The position numbers and the translations under genes were made by a program. A stretch of 64,000 nucleotides of DNA from Lunatimonas lonarensis (GTDB lineage: Bacteria > Bacteroidota > Bacteroidia > Cytophagales > Cyclobacteriaceae). Shown one piece after another: positions 25,933 to 35,588 of this stretch (its first letter is position 1; each line of letters begins with the position of its first letter). The notes below the pieces were generated by a model. That model was not told where the DNA came from. It ran no database searches and was given only the letters and a program-made list of their open reading frames with translations. The stretch spans positions 46,120-110,119 of the forward strand of contig NZ_AQHR01000112.1 of NCBI RefSeq assembly GCF_000390185.1. The letters run 5' to 3'.

Positions 25933-28900
25933 TTAAGCTTCGTTTTTATCCTTGTTTCTGATTTTGGTGAAGTACCAAACGTTCGGACTCACATTGATCT
26001 CCTCCAACACGTGGTAAGCACGTTCCTCATTCACCTCCTTCACGGCGGAATCGGTATTTTCTTTAATCTGCAACATCTTATAGATGCGTGATTCAGGGTC
26101 GTTCATATCACCAAATACCAACGCTTCCGAAGGACATGCTATCGCGCAGGCCACATTGATTTCACCATCCTGGATCTTTCGACGCTCTTTTTTTGCGGTT
26201 AGCTTACCAGCTTGGATTCGCTGTACACACATGGAGCACTTCTCCATCACGCCCCTTGCCCGAACGGTAACGTCAGGATTCAATACCATTTTTCCAAGAT
26301 CGTCATTTTGAGGTGTATTCACACCAGCAAAATCCTTATTGTCATGGTACTTGAACCAATTGAAACGTCGTACTTTATACGGACAGTTATTCGCGCAATA
26401 ACGGGTACCGATACACCTGTTGTAGGTCATCTGGTTCAATCCCTCAGAACTGTGAGTCGTAGCCACTACCGGACAAACCGTTTCACAGGGAGCATTATTG
26501 CAATGCTGGCACATCATCGGTTGAAACACCACCTCTGGATTGTCAGCTGCCTGCTCAAGTTCTTTATTTCCAGTGGCTCCTTCAGGAGAACTATAATACC
26601 TGTCTATTCGTATCCAGGCCATTTCCCTCCTATTCAGCACTTCCTGCTTACCCACAACTGCTACGTTGTTCTCTACCTGACAGGCAACTGTACATGCAGA
26701 ACATCCCGTACAGGAATTCATGTCTATTGCAAGACCCCAATGATGTTGGCTGTATTTGTGACCGGACCAAAGAGAAATCTTGGAAGGTTTCAAAAATTCA
26801 CCTTCTTTGTAAATCTCAGGATGATATCGGCCTGCACTTGGGTTCTCCTTGTATTCCGGTAAAGTAGACTCCTGTACCACAAACTCACGGCCCATGTATG
26901 TTTGATGGGTTTGTGTCTGGGCGATACGGTACGTTTCACTTGTCAATTCCATACTAACACCCTCGGTGACATCGTAATTAACAAATCCCTGAGGGGCACT
27001 GAGCAATGCATAGGCATTAACACCTACACCTTCCGCAACCCTGCCTGCAACGGCTCGTCCGTAACCGAGCGCCAGACCAACCGTTCCATCTGCCTGACCG
27101 GGTTGAACAAGTACCGGAACCGTGATTGACTGGCCATTTACAGTTAGTTTTGCTGTCTTGGTCGCCCCCTCGAACATCTTGAGACCATTATCGTTCGCCC
27201 ATCGCTGCGAAACAGTAAGGTAATTATCCCATGTTGCTTTTGAAATAGGATCAGGCATCTCCTGAAGCCAGGGGTTATTGGCAAATGTCCCGCTACCTAT
27301 ACCAACCTTGGCATAGGTCACCAGCTCAACGCCACTATTATCGGCACGGTAGCTTTTTGCTACTGCGGCTGCTGCAGTCTCTATGCTGCCAACCACTTCA
27401 ACAGGAGAGGATTCTCCGTCGCCAACCTCAAATACACCGTTATGAAGGCAGGTATCCCAAAACTGCTGAAAATCGGAAATCTCGTCTTGCCCAGCAAAAA
27501 GCGTCGCTTCCCAATTCGAGCGTATGAAGTCGTAATAGGTAGTACCAACTCCGGCCCACTTCAGGAAACTATCCTGAGCCTGACGGGTATTGAAAAGAGG
27601 GGAAATAGTCGGTTGTGATAAGCTATAAGAACCCGTTTTGGGGTTGAAGTCATTCCAGCTTTCCAAATAGTGGTGATCTGGGGCTACGTACTGCACCAAC
27701 GAAGACGTCTCATTTCTCGCCTCAGAAGTTGATACTGACACTTTAGCTTTCCCTATCGCATCTGCCAGGGCTACACCCTGCGCAAAATCATAAACCGGGT
27801 TACAGTTGTAAAAGATAACCCCTCCAACGCGGCCTGCAGCCAAATCGGCCACAAACTTGTTCATTTTGGAATCATCTCCCTTTCGGAAATGAGCCGCTTT
27901 TGAAAAATCAACGGTAGATCCGTTGTTTTCAAGCAACTCATTGATCGCAAACACAACCACTTGGACATTAGGATCATTTGATCCTGAAACCACTAAGCTA
28001 GAACCTCTGTTCGCCCATAGTTCATTGGCCGCCTTCTCCAAATGGGCTACCTCTACGGCAGCAGAGGAAACAGTTGCTATCCCTGCTTTTCTGGCAATCA
28101 TATTGTACAAAGCCAACACAGCCAAGCCACTCTGAGAGGCACGGATGGGGGTTCTGTAGTCGGCATTCGCGCCGGTTAATGACAGGTTGGATTCAAATTG
28201 AAAATGGCGGGACATGTTGGCATTTCCCTTGGATATCTTTCTCCCTTTGCTGTATTGTTTGGAGAATTCAATTGGCGAAATCCACGTACCCAAAAAGTCA
28301 GCCGCAAAACTGACGATAACCTTTGCCTTATCGAAATGGTAGGAAGGAAGCGCGCTGACTCCATAATAAGATTCACTGGCTTTGGTGATGCCATAGTTGG
28401 AGATAGGGTCATAGGTGATGACTTCCACATCCCCCATGGCCTCTGCAAACGCAGCGATTGCCTTTTCAGTAGAAGGAGACAAAATAGTGTTGGTGACAAT
28501 CTTTATCGATCCTGCCCCACGTAGTTTTCCTCCCAATTCACCGTCCAAAGTAGCCCAGTCAGAAGCCTGACCTCCTATTTGCGGTGCAGCATAACGCTGC
28601 TTATCATAGAGTGAGAGAACTGAGGCTTCCACGATCGCATTAGTGCCTCCGCGGGTGATGGGGGAAAGATCGTTACCGTCTATTTTAATAGGGCGGCCTT
28701 CTCGGGTCTTAACCACAACCGAAGCATAGTCACCTCCCGAAACAAACGAAGTGGCGTAGTAGTTGGGAACAGAAGGATCGAGGTCTACTGGCTTGTTCAC
28801 ATAAGGAATAGCCTTTCTTACCGGAGCCTCGCAAGCAGCAAGAGATGCCGCTGCCAAACTAAAGCCCATCAATTTTAGAAAATCCCTGCGGGATGGTGTG

Positions 28901-29025
28901 CCATCGTCATTGGTCTTGTGCAAAGGTAGGTTTTCAGGAAACTCCCTATCTGCGTTCTTTACAAACTCCGGGTCGTTGGTTAGTTGTTCCAACCCTTTCC
29001 AGTATGTCTTCTTATTATCTTTCAT
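25933..29025 (-). CDS. actB: Alternative Complex III subunit ActB, molybdopterin-oxidoreductase-like iron-sulfur protein
   Basis: A 1030-residue periplasmic subunit. Near residue 42 a twin-arginine motif, [10 protein letters not shown], precedes a hydrophobic stretch ending LAAC, so it looks both Tat-exported and lipidated. The N-terminal ~700 residues resemble a molybdopterin oxidoreductase, but ACIII enzymes bind no molybdenum cofactor there. The C-terminal ~250 residues form a four-cluster ferredoxin domain: [39 protein letters not shown] and CSMCVQRIQ with CAIACP. The domain relays electrons from quinol to the ActA haems. It follows actA by 34 bases. Confidence 0.95.
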   Translation of the reverse strand: MKDNKKTYWKGLEQLTNDPEFVKNADREFPENLPLHKTNDDGTPSRRDFLKLMGFSLAAASLAACEAPVRKAIPYVNKPVDLDPSVPNYYATSFVSGGDYASVVVKTREGRPIKIDGNDLSPITRGGTNAIVEASVLSLYDKQRYAAPQIGGQASDWATLDGELGGKLRGAGSIKIVTNTILSPSTEKAIAAFAEAMGDVEVITYDPISNYGITKASESYYGVSALPSYHFDKAKVIVSFAADFLGTWISPIEFSKQYSKGRKISKGNANMSRHFQFESNLSLTGANADYRTPIRASQSGLAVLALYNMIARKAGIATVSSAAVEVAHLEKAANELWANRGSSLVVSGSNDPNVQVVVFAINELLENNGSTVDFSKAAHFRKGDDSKMNKFVADLAAGRVGGVIFYNCNPVYDFAQGVALADAIGKAKVSVSTSEARNETSSLVQYVAPDHHYLESWNDFNPKTGSYSLSQPTISPLFNTRQAQDSFLKWAGVGTTYYDFIRSNWEATLFAGQDEISDFQQFWDTCLHNGVFEVGDGESSPVEVVGSIETAAAAVAKSYRADNSGVELVTYAKVGIGSGTFANNPWLQEMPDPISKATWDNYLTVSQRWANDNGLKMFEGATKTAKLTVNGQSITVPVLVQPGQADGTVGLALGYGRAVAGRVAEGVGVNAYALLSAPQGFVNYDVTEGVSMELTSETYRIAQTQTHQTYMGREFVVQESTLPEYKENPSAGRYHPEIYKEGEFLKPSKISLWSGHKYSQHHWGLAIDMNSCTGCSACTVACQVENNVAVVGKQEVLNRREMAWIRIDRYYSSPEGATGNKELEQAADNPEVVFQPMMCQHCNNAPCETVCPVVATTHSSEGLNQMTYNRCIGTRYCANNCPYKVRRFNWFKYHDNKDFAGVNTPQNDDLGKMVLNPDVTVRARGVMEKCSMCVQRIQAGKLTAKKERRKIQDGEINVACAIACPSEALVFGDMNDPESRIYKMLQIKENTDSAVKEVNEERAYHVLEEINVSPNVWYFTKIRNKDKNEA

Positions 29026-29059
29026 TTTCTATCAGAAAAGATTTTCGTAAAGATTAAAC

Positions 29060-30319
29060 TTAATAGTGACACTTAGCACATTCCAATCCCCCGATATCTT
29101 TCACCTTGAGAGCATCTTTGGAGTCGGCATGTAGTTGTACTAACTTATCGTAATACTGATTACCCTGGGCATTTACTTCGGTATTCCTATGACAATCAAT
29201 GCACCATCCCATTGTAAGCGCACTATGCTGATAAACTACCTCCATTTCCTCTATCGGGCCATGACAGGTCTGGCACTCTATACCGCCGACTTTTACGTGC
29301 TGTGCGTGGTTGAAATAAGCTAGATCAGGTAGGTTGTGGATACGCACCCATTCGATAGGCCGATTGTTGTCATATGCATCATAAAGTTTGGCAATCTCTG
29401 GGGAAACACCCTCTTTACCATCCACGTTCTGAATATGCATATGACAGTTCATACAAATATTCGCTGATGGAATATTCGCTGATTTCCCTATCTCTACTCC
29501 TGTATGACAATATTGACAGGGAATCTCATATTTTCCTGCATGCAGTTCATGGGAATAGGCGATCGGCTGAGTCGGCGCGTACCCTTGCTGAATACCGATG
29601 CCATACAAGCCGTCGATGGCGGTCTTCACTACCAAGGCCATTACAATCGTAGTTACGATCACGATAACCCCATCACTAGTCAACACCTTTTTGATATCAC
29701 CTTTTTGGTTGATAAACGCCTTATCTTCCTCAGAAACTTTCTCACTGGTATTTAAGTACTTGGTAAGAACAGAAACGATCAAGGCCAATACCACAAGGAT
29801 TAATACCAAGACCAAAATCAGGACACCAACGATTATGCTCAAGTACTCGCTCGGAATACCTCCACTTGCCCCAGCAGCCCCATCGGCTCCCGCGGCTGCT
29901 TGCGCCGAAGCATCCTCTTTCCCACCGTATTCTATATAGGACAAGAGGTTCATTACCTCCATATCGCTCAAAAAATCGTGGGCTGGCATCACAATATTGT
30001 TATACTCCCTAAAAAGGGCCACAGCCTGTGCATCTCCACTTTGAATAAGTGCCTGAGAATTTACGATGAAATTTTTTGCCCAATCCAACGTTCTTCGTTC
30101 GGTAACACCTCGAAGAGCAGGACCAGTGTAGCGTTGGTCAAGTTTGTGGCAGGTTTTACAATTGGCGTTGAAAATAGCCTCTCCCGCCTTGATGGCGTCT
30201 TCACTATCTGGAACATCGGGGTGAGCAGCATGGCTGTAGGTTCCCGCAAACAAGAACAAAGCCAGCAATAAAGACCCTAAATAAATAGGCACCCCCAGGA
30301 ATGAGCGTTTGATAGACAT
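29060..30319 (-). CDS. actA: Alternative Complex III subunit ActA, fused mono-haem plus penta-haem cytochrome c
   Basis: A 419-residue protein starting with a signal peptide (about residues 1-32). The N-terminal part is a class I cytochrome c domain with CKTCHKLDQRYTGPAL. A membrane helix follows (about 158-188), then the penta-haem domain with CQYCH, CMNCH, CQTCH, CIDCH and CAKCH, six CxxCH sites in all. ActA takes electrons from the ActB clusters. The extra N-terminal cytochrome domain is the arrangement I know from Bacteroidota ACIII and is absent from minimal ActA proteins. It is the first gene of the respiratory operon, with a near-consensus promoter about 45 bases upstream. Confidence 0.95.
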   Translation of the reverse strand: MSIKRSFLGVPIYLGSLLLALFLFAGTYSHAAHPDVPDSEDAIKAGEAIFNANCKTCHKLDQRYTGPALRGVTERRTLDWAKNFIVNSQALIQSGDAQAVALFREYNNIVMPAHDFLSDMEVMNLLSYIEYGGKEDASAQAAAGADGAAGASGGIPSEYLSIIVGVLILVLVLILVVLALIVSVLTKYLNTSEKVSEEDKAFINQKGDIKKVLTSDGVIVIVTTIVMALVVKTAIDGLYGIGIQQGYAPTQPIAYSHELHAGKYEIPCQYCHTGVEIGKSANIPSANICMNCHMHIQNVDGKEGVSPEIAKLYDAYDNNRPIEWVRIHNLPDLAYFNHAQHVKVGGIECQTCHGPIEEMEVVYQHSALTMGWCIDCHRNTEVNAQGNQYYDKLVQLHADSKDALKVKDIGGLECAKCHY

Positions 30320-30368
30320 AATTTTATTTTGTTTTTCCGATTTTTTTCAAGGACTCCAAAATTCCCCA

Positions 30369-30399
30369 CAAATGTACTACCCAACTTCTATTTTTCAAA
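30369..30399 (-). promoter_or_regulatory. Promoter of the act-cox operon
   Basis: On the minus strand TTTG (30399-30396), a 19-base spacer, and TACATTTG (30376-30369) reproduce the Bacteroidota housekeeping consensus exactly. Transcription would start near 30363, leaving a leader of about 45 bases before the actA ATG at 30319. This is the only strong promoter seen for the 14-kb operon. Confidence 0.78.
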
Positions 30400-30643
30400 C
30401 TTAAGTAGTTGAACAGCCCATTTTTGGAGTTTCTCAAGTTATTTTCGTTAAAATACTGTTTTTCAACATCTTGTATATAGACTGAGAATGTATTTATTTA
30501 TTTAGAATCGATATAAATAATTATTTAAACAGCTACCCTACATCCTTAATTTATAGTTTCATTCCAGTTAGGAAAACCTCACTATTCAAAGCCATTCCCA
30601 AACAGGCTTTTCCCCGGGGAGGCACAAATTTATCTGCACCACA
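30400..30643 (+). other. A+T-rich divergent spacer between act-cox and tRNA-Cys promoters
   Basis: The gene-free stretch 30320-30691 holds the two outward-facing promoters and this A+T-rich centre. The short self-complementary block AAATAATTATTT lies in the middle. It offers room for upstream regulator sites controlling respiration, but I cannot identify one. No open reading frame or RNA fold stands out. Confidence 0.4.
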
Positions 30644-30644
30644 G

Positions 30645-30675
30645 TTGACAACCAATTTCTTTCTCCCTACATTTG
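30645..30675 (+). promoter_or_regulatory. Promoter of tRNA-Cys
   Basis: TTG at 30645-30647, a 20-base spacer and TACATTTG at 30668-30675 fit the Bacteroidota consensus. The predicted start near 30681 is about 10 bases before the mature tRNA 5' end. Confidence 0.7.
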
Positions 30676-30691
30676 CCTTCCCTTACATCAG

Positions 30692-30762
30692 GGTCGAGTG
30701 GCCGAGTGGCTAGGCAGAGGTCTGCAAAACCTTGTACAGCGGTTCGAATCCGCTCTCGACCT
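30692..30762 (+). tRNA. tRNA-Cys (anticodon GCA)
   Basis: A 71-base tRNA. The acceptor pairs GGTCGAG with CTCGACC, the D arm is GCC/GGC, and the anticodon stem pairs GAGGT with ACCTT around the loop CTGCAAA, giving anticodon GCA. The T arm pairs AGCGG with CCGCT around TTCGAAT. The discriminator base is T, the known identity element for cysteine tRNAs. CCA is not encoded. It is a single-gene unit with its own promoter and terminator. Confidence 0.97.
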
Positions 30763-30769
30763 CTTCTAA

Positions 30770-30799
30770 AGCATCCTGTATTCAGGGTGCTTTTTTTTT
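30770..30799 (+). terminator. Intrinsic terminator of tRNA-Cys
   Basis: A 9-bp stem with one G-T pair (AGCATCCTG with CAGGGTGCT) and a 4-base loop is followed by nine T bases. It begins eight bases after the tRNA. Confidence 0.92.
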
Positions 30800-30952
30800 A
30801 TGTCCTCATCCCCCTTCTAGCTAAGATCTTAAAACCGTTTTATGGCATGGCATAAATCTTAAGGCTGGGGTTTGCTATCAGCAGTTTAATTCTTATCAAA
30901 TCCGCTGGTGGCTGAACCTGCACACCGAATAGGGAAAATGATTAATATCAAC

Positions 30953-30976
30953 GTAGTTTTAGCCCTATAAAACTAC
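30953..30976 (-). terminator. Hairpin after the MscS gene
   Basis: Arms GTAGTTTTA and TAAAACTAC (9 bp) enclose a 6-base loop, 11 bases past the stop at 30987. There is no T run on the minus strand after it, so termination efficiency is doubtful. Confidence 0.4.
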
Positions 30977-30986
30977 CCACTATACG

Positions 30987-32663
30987 TCAAATTCTGCCTG
31001 TGGTTCCGGATTCCTTGCTAATAAATTGAGCTAATTTTTTCTGGTAAGCCTCCCTATCATCAGAATAGGTTGGATTTAGGCCCTTTTTTTCCGGAAAAGT
31101 CTCCATATGCAACGTTTGTGTAGGAAAAGCAAACCGAACCCCAAGTTGATTAGCAAGACGAATGGTAGCCATCAGCATATCCTCCCTCGCCTTGAGTTCC
31201 TCTCCCCAGCTAGGTACTTCGAAAAACACATAAAACATGATATCTAGGCTATAAGCAGATAAATTGTTAAGGTAGATATGGAAAAAATCCTTTCTCGTAT
31301 GGGGATGCCGCCTTACCATTTCCCTTAATCCTTCCACAAATACTTCGATCAGCTCAGGCGGTGTATCATAGGTAATTGTGATATGCGTAGAAAAACGCCT
31401 GTATTTCCTCAGCCCATGGTTATCAATCGTCGCGTCGGCAATCTTTCCGTTTGGAATATACACTAAAGAATTACGGAAAGTCCGAACCCGCGTTGACCGG
31501 AACCCTACTTCCTCCACCGTTCCATCCACATCCCCACTGGTAATCCAATCTCCCACTTGAAAAGGCTTATCAATAAAAATCATGACCGATCCAAAAAAAT
31601 TCTTGATCGTATCCTGTGCCGCAAGAGCAAACGCCAAACCACCTATAGATAGCCCCGTAAGGAATGGCACAATATCAAGCTGAAGCCCATCTTTAAGGAT
31701 AAATAGCGTCCCAACTACAATAACAAAGGTCTTCAGGGTTTTTCGAACCAACGGCACCAACTGATCATCCAGTGTGGATACCGTCTTTGCCGCCATACTT
31801 TCCAGATATGACGAGAGCAGATTGACGAGCTTATAAAATATGATGGTAACCAATAGAGGTTTGACGGCATTTAGCAGCACGGTCACCCATGAAATCACCA
31901 AAATAGGCAATTGAAGTACCCGGAGGAAAACGGCCAAAAGCAACACAATCAAATAGATACTTACGACCCGTGCTACTGGTAACAGGTACTTTTTGGCCAT
32001 CTTTCCGTAGCCTGCTTTCATCAGAATGTAGTAAACACCCCGATCCACCACAATCGTGAAGACTTGGTGGCTGATAAAAATGAGCAACAGCAATAAAAAC
32101 ATGCCCACCAATTGCCATAAATGAAGACCGAAATACACTTCATTCCCGATTTTAGGCAGTAAATTCAAAAGTCTATCGGTGCCCAAAGGATAGGTTTCCA
32201 GATGCAGCTCCTCAATCTGCCCAACCGTAAAACTTGAAAACAACCAGGCTTGTCCAACCTTCTCCAAAAATACACCCGGCAAGCGTTGCTCGTCAAAAAA
32301 ATACCGCATTTGGCCGTTCCGAAGCGTATCGATAAAATTCGCGTCCACCGGAACCTCCCCAATTCGGACATACACTCCCCTTCCATCAAATACCTGCTTC
32401 AATTTCACCGCCAGGTTTGATGCGTCTTTGTTCGTGAGGCGGCTCATATTCAATGCCCGGCCAGAAACTTCCGGGTCAAAGGTTTCTTCTTGAAGATTAT
32501 AAAAGAAAGTGAGAGTAGTATGATAGGGCGTGCTAAGGTTATTGAAATCGGTAGAATCTACGACAAAAGGAACCGATGAATCGAATACCTGCGATTGTGC
32601 AGGGACAGACCAAAAAAGGAGAAAACAGCATAACGACAACAATGTCAATCCAGTACTCTTCAT
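30987..32663 (-). CDS. Mechanosensitive ion channel, MscS family
   Basis: A 558-residue inner-membrane protein. A signal peptide (residues 1-24, ending SQA/Q) leads to a periplasmic domain of about 150 residues, then four to five membrane helices (about 180-380). The MscS core has the pore-helix pattern GGLAFALAAQDTIKNFFGS near residue 350, followed by the beta domain (IDKPFQVGDWI) and the cytoplasmic alpha/beta vestibule. MscS channels open under membrane tension and release solutes in hypo-osmotic shock. At about twice the length of E. coli MscS it belongs to the larger, YbdG/YnaI-like group. It is monocistronic as far as visible. Confidence 0.9.
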   Translation of the reverse strand: MKSTGLTLLSLCCFLLFWSVPAQSQVFDSSVPFVVDSTDFNNLSTPYHTTLTFFYNLQEETFDPEVSGRALNMSRLTNKDASNLAVKLKQVFDGRGVYVRIGEVPVDANFIDTLRNGQMRYFFDEQRLPGVFLEKVGQAWLFSSFTVGQIEELHLETYPLGTDRLLNLLPKIGNEVYFGLHLWQLVGMFLLLLLIFISHQVFTIVVDRGVYYILMKAGYGKMAKKYLLPVARVVSIYLIVLLLAVFLRVLQLPILVISWVTVLLNAVKPLLVTIIFYKLVNLLSSYLESMAAKTVSTLDDQLVPLVRKTLKTFVIVVGTLFILKDGLQLDIVPFLTGLSIGGLAFALAAQDTIKNFFGSVMIFIDKPFQVGDWITSGDVDGTVEEVGFRSTRVRTFRNSLVYIPNGKIADATIDNHGLRKYRRFSTHITITYDTPPELIEVFVEGLREMVRRHPHTRKDFFHIYLNNLSAYSLDIMFYVFFEVPSWGEELKAREDMLMATIRLANQLGVRFAFPTQTLHMETFPEKKGLNPTYSDDREAYQKKLAQFISKESGTTGRI

Positions 32664-32734
32664 ACCTTTCGATTAAGTTGATTTTACCGATTTAAAAACT
32701 TCTACGGATTTCTCTGGAAACTGCAATCAGCCGG

Positions 32735-32742
32735 CAAATTTA
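32735..32742 (-). promoter_or_regulatory. Candidate -7 element of the MscS gene
   Basis: TAAATTTG on the minus strand fits TAnnTTTG, 72 bases before the MscS ATG. The -33 position falls inside a palindrome and has no TTTG. Confidence 0.35.
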
Positions 32743-32750
32743 ATTAATAT

Positions 32751-32768
32751 AGCTAGGCCGGCCTAGCT
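32751..32768. repeat. Perfect 18-bp palindrome between the 908-residue gene and mscS
   Basis: AGCTAGGCCGGCCTAGCT reads the same on both strands, two bases past the stop of the upstream gene (32771). As RNA it would form a 7-bp stem with a CCGG loop. The minus-strand tail is A+T rich without a T run, so it may be a weak terminator. It could instead be a dyad binding site just upstream of the MscS -7 element. Confidence 0.5.
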
Positions 32769-32770
32769 TT

Positions 32771-35497
32771 TTACAGCGGAAGCTTATACGTCCTTAGTTG
32801 GTTGGCGTAAATCAACGCAATTATATACTCGTTCCTAAGGGCTGAATAGGTTACTGAAATGGGGCCGGTGGATTCTATGGGCTTGGCGATGAGCAAGTCC
32901 CCTTTAAGGTCAAATAAATAGCAAAATTCCTGCACACGGTCTACAACCGCGAATACGTCCTTTTCGTAGCCAAAGGAAAACCATTGAAAATGAAGGTCAT
33001 CGGATAATAACGGGTACTCGAACAGCGGAGACTCATTGGCGTTCAATACCGTGATCTTATTAAACTCATGCAAAACAATCAGAAAGCCATCACGCTGTTG
33101 ATTGTTCACCACGTGAAAGCTTGTCTCACGATCGGGTCTCAATAGTTGACTTCGATAGGTCAACTCCCCGTTAAAATTTACCGAAACCACCTCTCCGGAG
33201 GTATTTACTGTCACCAACTGGGAAGCGGATCCGCCCCTGTCAGTCATTCCGTATTGGGTAGACACGCCATCTCCCAGCTTTAGGGGATGTCCTGTCCTAG
33301 ACTCGCCGCGTCTTGTCAGCAATTCCATGCTACCGTTTTTATGGAGCGAAACCATCACATCGCCTACGCCCAACACGCGATGATGGGCCGGCCGATCTGC
33401 GAGTGGACCCGAAGTATGCTTTGGGGCCCATCCCTCAAGTAACCTGCCTTCTTTGTCCAATAGGTATAGATCACCAAGTTCATCGGCCACAAAATATCGA
33501 TACTCCATATTTGATTCATAGTCCACTAAATTCATGTAGGCAAGACGACGCCCCTGAGGAAGGGCAATGGGGTAACCCGGCAACAGATTGCCCAATCGGT
33601 CAAAACCATACAACCCATCCTCGCAGGCAAAGATTAGTTGAAGCTTTTCGTTTTTATAAAAGTCTATCTGAAACACCTCGCTGATAACAGGGAAATCCAG
33701 CTCATGGGAAAATACCAAATTACCCTCGAGCCCCACAAGATAAATGGTGTTTCTTTCATCTTGCACAAGGTACTCGGTACTTCTGTCTGTAAAATTCCGA
33801 AGTGCGGTGGGACCGAAGGACAGCGGGAAATTAAAGCGAGTCGAAGACGAAAGTGTCAATGCCGAGGCTCCAGATGGTGCGTTTGCCCCAGCCCCAAACT
33901 GAAACGAGATCTGGAGATTTTCCAGGGATTTCGATGTCCCAACCTCAAAGGAAAAAAGAGAAAGCGTACCGAAACTAGCTCCATGTTTTTGAAATACGGA
34001 AGACCAATTCGGGGTTGTAGACCGTACCAACTGATTGTAAAATTTCGGAAAGTCGACCCATTGGACAAAGGGTATGTTACCGTTAAAACGATTTGCAAAG
34101 CTCATTTTGGAAACGGATTTCCCCCATGTGTTATCGTTGTAAAGGTCGTCAAGGTAGTTTTTCAAAACCCGCAACGAATTTGCGAATACCAAATATCCAT
34201 TTGCTTCCGTGACATAGGTACGGGTAAACCCATCAAACACCCCATTATATATATGCAGAGGAAACGCCTCTACCCCAATCCCGATGATTTCCTTTCCCAA
34301 ATGGAAATCCATTTCCTGTTGGACATTTTCCTGTTTCAAAAGGACCTGTACAAAGTCCTTAATTAGTTGAAAAGATTGACCGGATTTTTTAACGGGAAGC
34401 ACCAGGACGCGATCCAACGCTTCTGTATTGGGGGATTCCAAAGCCATGTAAATCGCCTGTTCTGACACCCCGTCAAAAAAATCCCTGTGCTCAAATTCAC
34501 GATGTACATCTGCATATACCGTACTTTTGACCTTGTGTGACCGTGTAGCAGGCATCGTTCCCTTCAGAATGTGTTGTGTATTCAACACTCTCATGACCGC
34601 CGTACGATTGCTGATTTGATTAAATGCCTCGCTGGCCAACGGAGCAGAATTCAACGGGTCGCCAACTATTGCCGAACCGAAACTGACGGTGGATCCTATC
34701 AAAGAAAATGTGTTTTCCGAATAGGACGGACGCAAAACTGCTCCGAATTCGATGGACTCCAAATCACCGGCCAATTCATCCCCCAACATTGAAGATACCC
34801 CACGAATCAAACGTCCCAAGCCGTTGGATGCGATTCGCAACTGTCCCACGTCTCCATCAGAGAGTTTCCCCTGAAACAATCTTGGGTAGGTACCTTTGAA
34901 ATCCTGGTGATCCCCTGATTTAGCCGTCCGGATGGCGTCCTCCGTCAAGAAAGATGTAAAACTCGCCACCAGCACATTTTTATAAAACCCATAGGTCAGG
35001 GTTCTCTGCGACAACTCCGGCTGATATTCCCAAAGCGTCACTCCACTATAATTACGGGATTTTGGTTGGTTTTCGGGAGCAATATGGCTTTCAAGTAATC
35101 TTACCAGTTCAGGAACCCCTTTATCTTCAAATCCAACTGCAAATAGGAAATCGAACTCCTCTTTGCCCGTTGGGTGCAGAGACACCAAAAACTGCTTGCC
35201 TCTCCACGTACGCTCCAGCACTCCCGCCTTCCCAGCAAGGCTATCCATGCGCAGCAATTGACTCTCCAGACTTTTCAATACCGGTATATCGGAAAGCCCT
35301 TTCCAAAAGGGTTGGGAAACGAACTGATTCCACTCCCTAACAACTTCGCGCGTCTCAAAAACAAACACACTGTTTCCGGGAATTAACCGATAGGGATCGA
35401 TCTTCGAGTAGAAAAAACCGTTCTTCCAGAACAAAAAGCCGGCGGTACCCAGCAATAGGGCAAGTGAAAGAAACAGGAATCGTTTGAGGTTGCGCAA
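32771..35497 (-). CDS. Large anchored periplasmic protein, DUF3352-like N-terminus and propeller-like C-terminus, TTG start
   Basis: A 908-residue protein with an N-terminal signal or anchor helix (about residues 4-23). The next ~500 residues, opening IDPYRLIPGNSVFVFETREV, resemble DUF3352-type proteins, a resemblance from memory. The last ~300 residues repeat strands such as DRLGNLLPGYPIALP and DKEGRLLEGWAP, which look like WD/PQQ-type beta-propeller blades. No catalytic motif is visible. The start is TTG at 35497: the frame is closed by a TAA 15 bases upstream and the next ATG would delete the signal helix. A strong terminator lies about 30 bases upstream. Function unknown. Confidence 0.7.
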   Translation of the reverse strand: MRNLKRFLFLSLALLLGTAGFLFWKNGFFYSKIDPYRLIPGNSVFVFETREVVREWNQFVSQPFWKGLSDIPVLKSLESQLLRMDSLAGKAGVLERTWRGKQFLVSLHPTGKEEFDFLFAVGFEDKGVPELVRLLESHIAPENQPKSRNYSGVTLWEYQPELSQRTLTYGFYKNVLVASFTSFLTEDAIRTAKSGDHQDFKGTYPRLFQGKLSDGDVGQLRIASNGLGRLIRGVSSMLGDELAGDLESIEFGAVLRPSYSENTFSLIGSTVSFGSAIVGDPLNSAPLASEAFNQISNRTAVMRVLNTQHILKGTMPATRSHKVKSTVYADVHREFEHRDFFDGVSEQAIYMALESPNTEALDRVLVLPVKKSGQSFQLIKDFVQVLLKQENVQQEMDFHLGKEIIGIGVEAFPLHIYNGVFDGFTRTYVTEANGYLVFANSLRVLKNYLDDLYNDNTWGKSVSKMSFANRFNGNIPFVQWVDFPKFYNQLVRSTTPNWSSVFQKHGASFGTLSLFSFEVGTSKSLENLQISFQFGAGANAPSGASALTLSSSTRFNFPLSFGPTALRNFTDRSTEYLVQDERNTIYLVGLEGNLVFSHELDFPVISEVFQIDFYKNEKLQLIFACEDGLYGFDRLGNLLPGYPIALPQGRRLAYMNLVDYESNMEYRYFVADELGDLYLLDKEGRLLEGWAPKHTSGPLADRPAHHRVLGVGDVMVSLHKNGSMELLTRRGESRTGHPLKLGDGVSTQYGMTDRGGSASQLVTVNTSGEVVSVNFNGELTYRSQLLRPDRETSFHVVNNQQRDGFLIVLHEFNKITVLNANESPLFEYPLLSDDLHFQWFSFGYEKDVFAVVDRVQEFCYLFDLKGDLLIAKPIESTGPISVTYSALRNEYIIALIYANQLRTYKLPL

Positions 35498-35527
35498 TGT
35501 TGGACTCAGTTATTTTGGTTAGTCTAT

Positions 35528-35567
35528 CAACAAAAAAATCCCCGCGATTATGCTGGGATTTTTTGTT
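35528..35567 (-). terminator. Intrinsic terminator of mdh
   Basis: Long complementary arms (CAACAAAAAATCCC with GGGATTTTTTTGTTG, one bulged base) close a loop of about ten bases, 22 bases past the mdh stop at 35589. The A/T tract gives a T run on the minus strand, and by symmetry the hairpin would work on either strand. Confidence 0.85.
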
Positions 35568-35588
35568 GTTTACGAATTGCCAAACGGA

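Noticed and set aside
26212..26862. 216-codon plus-strand open frame inside actB
   Set aside because: It is antisense to the ferredoxin domain of ActB, whose cysteine motifs are intact.
30692..30762. tRNA-Cys as an integration site of a mobile element
   Set aside because: No integrase gene and no repeat of the tRNA 3' end is seen in the flanking DNA.
33638..34366. 242-codon plus-strand open frame inside the 908-residue gene
   Set aside because: It is basic, low-complexity shadow sequence; the minus-strand frame has the signal helix and repeated strand units.
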